Source: Acetofilamentum sp. (GTDB lineage: Bacteria; Bacteroidota; Bacteroidia; Bacteroidales; JAADGE01). Taken from it: DNA of 9,124 nt. Below, in pieces: positions 7,085 through 9,124 of the stretch; position 1 is the first letter of the stretch; every line of letters starts with the position of its first letter. The position numbers and the translations under genes were made by a program. The stretch covers positions 1 to 9,124 of the forward strand of contig DYOJ01000079.1 of assembly GCA_020720705.1 (NCBI GenBank), given 5' to 3'. The notes beneath the pieces were generated by a model. The model saw only the letters and a list, made by a program, of their open reading frames with translations, ran no database searches and was not told the origin of the DNA.

Positions 7085-7303
7085 GTATTGTAAAATTTTG
7101 ACTAAGTGCAACTTATATTTTAAAATTCTAAGTCTGATATCAAAAGCCGTTTTTCCGGTTTTTTAAGATATCTAACTTTGATTCAAGAAAGATATTTTTA
7201 CATAGAAAAATGACCTCCTGAAGATAATCAATTCAAAAATAAAACTGTATTTTGATAAAAATCAGACGAAATATATGAACCGATATAGTTCGTAACCGAC
7301 TTA
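7085..7303. other. Intergenic spacer upstream of the transporter genes
   Basis: This 219-nt AT-rich spacer runs between the rplS terminator and the permease gene. Apart from the candidate promoter and dyad at 7168-7195 I see no gene. I looked for the conserved cobalamin-riboswitch boxes, which would fit a BtuC-like gene, and found none. No convincing Fur box is present either. Confidence 0.55.
7168..7195 (+). promoter_or_regulatory. Candidate -7 box with overlapping dyad upstream of the importer genes
   Basis: TAACTTTG at 7173-7180 is a full match to TAnnTTTG, though no TTG occurs at the usual -33 spacing. It lies inside an imperfect dyad. ATATCT (7168-7173) mirrors AGATAT (7190-7195), and CTT (7176-7178) mirrors AAG (7185-7187), all centred between 7181 and 7182. 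The position would suit an operator controlling the transporter. The leader to the ATG at 7304 would be about 115 nt. The symmetry is seen; regulation is inferred. Confidence 0.4.
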
Positions 7304-8311
7304 ATGTTAAACTATTACATGCTAATAATGCTACTGACTACAAACAGAAATAAGCATTTATTTTTAGTATTTCTCCTTCTGCTGCTTGCAGTTGCAGACA
7401 TTGTTTTTGGCTTTGAAAAAATACCGCTGTCTGACATTTTTAGAACTATTTTTGATAGTAATGAAAATGCTGATAGTCTCATTATCAAATCATATCGTAT
7501 CCCTAAAATGCTCACGGCATTGTTTGTCGGGGCAACAGTTTCAGTGTCCGGATTGATACTCCAAACACTTTTTCGTAATCCGCTGGCTGATGCACATATT
7601 TTGGGCGTAAGTTCGGGTGCTTCGTTGGGGGTTGCGCTCGCAATCATGACCGGATTTCAACTCTCAAATGAGAGCGGTTACATCATTTTTGCGTTTCTTG
7701 GAGCGGGTTTGGTGCTTTTGTTGCTATTGTCAGTTTCGGCACGAGTAAAACAAGTCGCTACATTGCTGATTATCGGAGTATTAACTGCAAGTGTATTGAG
7801 TGCGGTGATTGCAATTTTGCAGTCGTTCACTTCAGCAGATAATTTGCAAAAATTCGTATTTTGGTCAATGGGTAGTTTAAACACTTTGGCATATACAGAA
7901 CTCTCAATGTTTATACCGATTACGGTTATTGTATTTATTGTAGTTTATTTATTTTCAAGGAGTTTTGATGTGTTACTTCTCGGTGAACATGAAGCACGAA
8001 GTTTGGGGTTAAATATCTCAATGATACGTTTTGTGATAATTCTGTTTACGGCGCTTCTTGCCGGAATAACGACTGCTTTTGTCGGACCCATAGGTTTTGT
8101 GGGGATGATTGTGCCGCACATCAGTCGTATGTATTTCAAGCGTGCCACCCATTCCGTTTTGATTCCCGGAACAGCATTGCTCGGAGCCGTTGTCATGATA
8201 TTTGCAGATATTTTAACACAAATTTCCGGTTTTGTAATTCCCATTAATGCCCTGACCTCTCTGCTGGGAATACCGATTATTATTGTTGTTATATTGAAGA
8301 ATAATGTTTAA
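7304..8311 (+). CDS. FecCD/BtuC-family ABC importer permease (iron chelate, heme or cobalamin)
   Basis: This is an inner-membrane subunit of a type II ABC importer. Two copies normally form the channel, moving a chelate from a periplasmic or lipoprotein binding protein into the cytoplasm. The 335 residues fit the family. Hallmarks are RIPKMLTALFVGATVSVSG (65-83), LFRNPLADAHILGVSSGASLG (89-109), GPIGFVGMIVPHISR (261-275, close to the region that contacts the ATPase) and INALTSLLGIPI (314-325). Hydrophobic segments suggest about nine or ten membrane spans (roughly 18-36, 69-88, 94-117, 124-145, 151-172, 200-217, 240-262, 285-305, 312-331). The start is uncertain: ATGs at 7304, 7319 and 7328 all precede the first span, and none has a ribosome-binding site. 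The ATPase gene follows after 3 nt. Substrate cannot be told from the permease alone. Confidence 0.93.
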   Translation: MLNYYMLIMLLTTNRNKHLFLVFLLLLLAVADIVFGFEKIPLSDIFRTIFDSNENADSLIIKSYRIPKMLTALFVGATVSVSGLILQTLFRNPLADAHILGVSSGASLGVALAIMTGFQLSNESGYIIFAFLGAGLVLLLLLSVSARVKQVATLLIIGVLTASVLSAVIAILQSFTSADNLQKFVFWSMGSLNTLAYTELSMFIPITVIVFIVVYLFSRSFDVLLLGEHEARSLGLNISMIRFVIILFTALLAGITTAFVGPIGFVGMIVPHISRMYFKRATHSVLIPGTALLGAVVMIFADILTQISGFVIPINALTSLLGIPIIIVVILKNNV

Positions 8312-8314
8312 GAA

Positions 8315-9076
8315 ATGGATACTATTTTACTTAATATCAATAATTTATCATTCAAATATAAGAATAGTAAATATTTGTTTACCGATTTTTCGGCAAGCGT
8401 AAATGCCGGAATGTTTATCGCGGTTTTGGGTGCAAACGGCGCAGGGAAAAGCACACTGTTAAAAATGCTTTCAGGAATTGAGCGGGTTTCAAGCGGTGAG
8501 ATATTTATACGGAATAAATCTATTCAAGAAATGTCTGCCGGATATCTGGCAAAGCAAGTTTCATACTCCGGAACAGGGAGACATAAACTGCCTTATACAA
8601 CTGTAAGGCAATATATTACACTTGGAAAATTTCCGTACAGAACATTTTTTAAACACAATTCCGATGATATTTCAATTGATAAAATTATCAAGCAGTCAAA
8701 TCTTGAACTATTTGAGCATAAGCAAGTTAATACTTTGAGCGATGGCGAATATCAACGGGTAAATATTGCTCGGGTATTGGCACAAGAAACTCCGCTCATT
8801 TTGTTTGATGAACCGGCAGCATTTTTGGATTTTGAAACAAAACACAAAGTTTACAAGCACTTGAAATCTATCTGTGCCGAACAATTGAAAACCATAATCC
8901 TTGCTACCCATGACTTAAATGAGGTTTTGCGGTTTGCTGATGAATTATGGTTAATTAAAGATGAAAAATTTACTTGCGGCAATCCTTATGAACTAATTGA
9001 GAATAAAATATTTGAGAGTTTTTTCAGTGAAGAAGTTATTTATGATTCGAAGATTAAAAAATTGTATTTCCCGTAA
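8315..9076 (+). CDS. FecE/BtuD-family ABC importer ATP-binding protein
   Basis: This is the cytoplasmic nucleotide-binding subunit that would dimerise and power the upstream permease. The 253 residues are the usual length. Walker A is GANGAGKST (39-47), the signature is LSDGEYQRVNIAR (141-153, Asp in place of the more common second Gly), Walker B is LILFDEP (161-167) with the catalytic Glu166, the D-loop is around AAFLD (168-172), and the switch histidine is His199 in ATHD. The Q-loop is unusual: where YVPQ-like sequence is expected, residues 83-87 read SYSGT, with no glutamine. From memory, FecE-like proteins of Bacteroides also lack it (VVLT there), so this is probably a lineage feature, not a defect. 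The gene starts 3 nt after the permease stop and is surely cotranscribed with it. Confidence 0.94.
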   Translation: MDTILLNINNLSFKYKNSKYLFTDFSASVNAGMFIAVLGANGAGKSTLLKMLSGIERVSSGEIFIRNKSIQEMSAGYLAKQVSYSGTGRHKLPYTTVRQYITLGKFPYRTFFKHNSDDISIDKIIKQSNLELFEHKQVNTLSDGEYQRVNIARVLAQETPLILFDEPAAFLDFETKHKVYKHLKSICAEQLKTIILATHDLNEVLRFADELWLIKDEKFTCGNPYELIENKIFESFFSEEVIYDSKIKKLYFP

Positions 9077-9124
9077 TGTTTTTTTTAATAAATTCAGATT
9101 TCTCTCTTACTTTTCCTATGTAGT
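9077..9124. other. Right-edge tail, no gene identified
   Basis: The last 48 nt are pyrimidine-rich and contain no supported feature. An ATG overlapping the ATPase stop (TAATG at 9074-9078) opens only 15 codons before a stop, so it is not a gene. Confidence 0.5.

Noticed and set aside
7201..7221. AGGAGGT followed by ATG on the minus strand, resembling a strong ribosome-binding site
   Set aside because: The ATG is followed at once by a TAA stop, and genes here do not use Shine-Dalgarno sequences; coincidence.
7223..7230. GATAATCA, a possible half Fur box upstream of the permease
   Set aside because: Only one hexamer matches; the following bases do not continue the GATAAT-type repeat or its inverted copy.
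7085..7303. Possible cobalamin riboswitch upstream of the BtuC-like permease
   Set aside because: None of the conserved boxes of that riboswitch class could be seen in the spacer.
7315..8244. Minus-strand open frames opposite the permease gene
   Set aside because: They are antisense shadows of a membrane protein with clear FecCD motifs and have no recognisable domains.
9076..9123. ATG overlapping the ATPase stop as a start for a third operon gene
   Set aside because: The frame closes after 15 codons with no coding character.

Overview
This is an AT-rich chromosomal segment that reads as Bacteroidota (class not resolved). Four things point there. The strongest promoter matches the TTG / TAnnTTTG type used by that phylum. 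No gene start has a clear Shine-Dalgarno sequence. The histidinol-phosphatase and imidazoleglycerol-phosphate dehydratase are fused in one HisB. Several protein details resemble, from memory, Bacteroides-type homologues. No tRNA, rRNA, CRISPR array, insertion sequence, phage gene or sign of recent transfer was seen.

Left part (1-6332, minus strand): a compact histidine-biosynthesis operon in the order hisG-hisD-hisC-hisB-hisH-hisA-hisF. It is transcribed leftward and runs off the left edge inside the last codons of hisF. Genes are separated by 15 nt or less or overlap by 4-8 nt. Together they encode the path from PRPP plus ATP to histidinal/histidine, except the HisI/HisE and HisA-upstream hydrolysis steps, which would lie beyond position 1 or elsewhere. 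The key catalytic residues I checked are present in every enzyme.

Middle (6333-7303): a 348-nt AT-rich divergent intergenic region. It carries a good promoter for rplS (ribosomal protein L19), a weaker candidate promoter for hisG, a perfect 9-bp inverted repeat over the hisG start codon and a pair of AT-rich direct repeats. The rplS gene follows as a single-gene unit and ends in a strong intrinsic terminator. A 219-nt spacer then holds a candidate promoter with an overlapping imperfect dyad.

Right part (7304-9124, plus strand): two genes, 3 nt apart, for a BtuCD/FecCD-type ABC importer (permease and ATPase) for a siderophore, heme, cobalamin or similar chelate. The substrate-binding protein and outer-membrane receptor are not in the window, so the substrate cannot be named.

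Overall the window is ordinary housekeeping and transport content. I see no convincing undescribed system. The points most worth a second look are the inverted repeat at the hisG start, the zinc-loop residues missing from HisB, the altered Q-loop in the ABC ATPase, and the dyad overlapping the transporter promoter.
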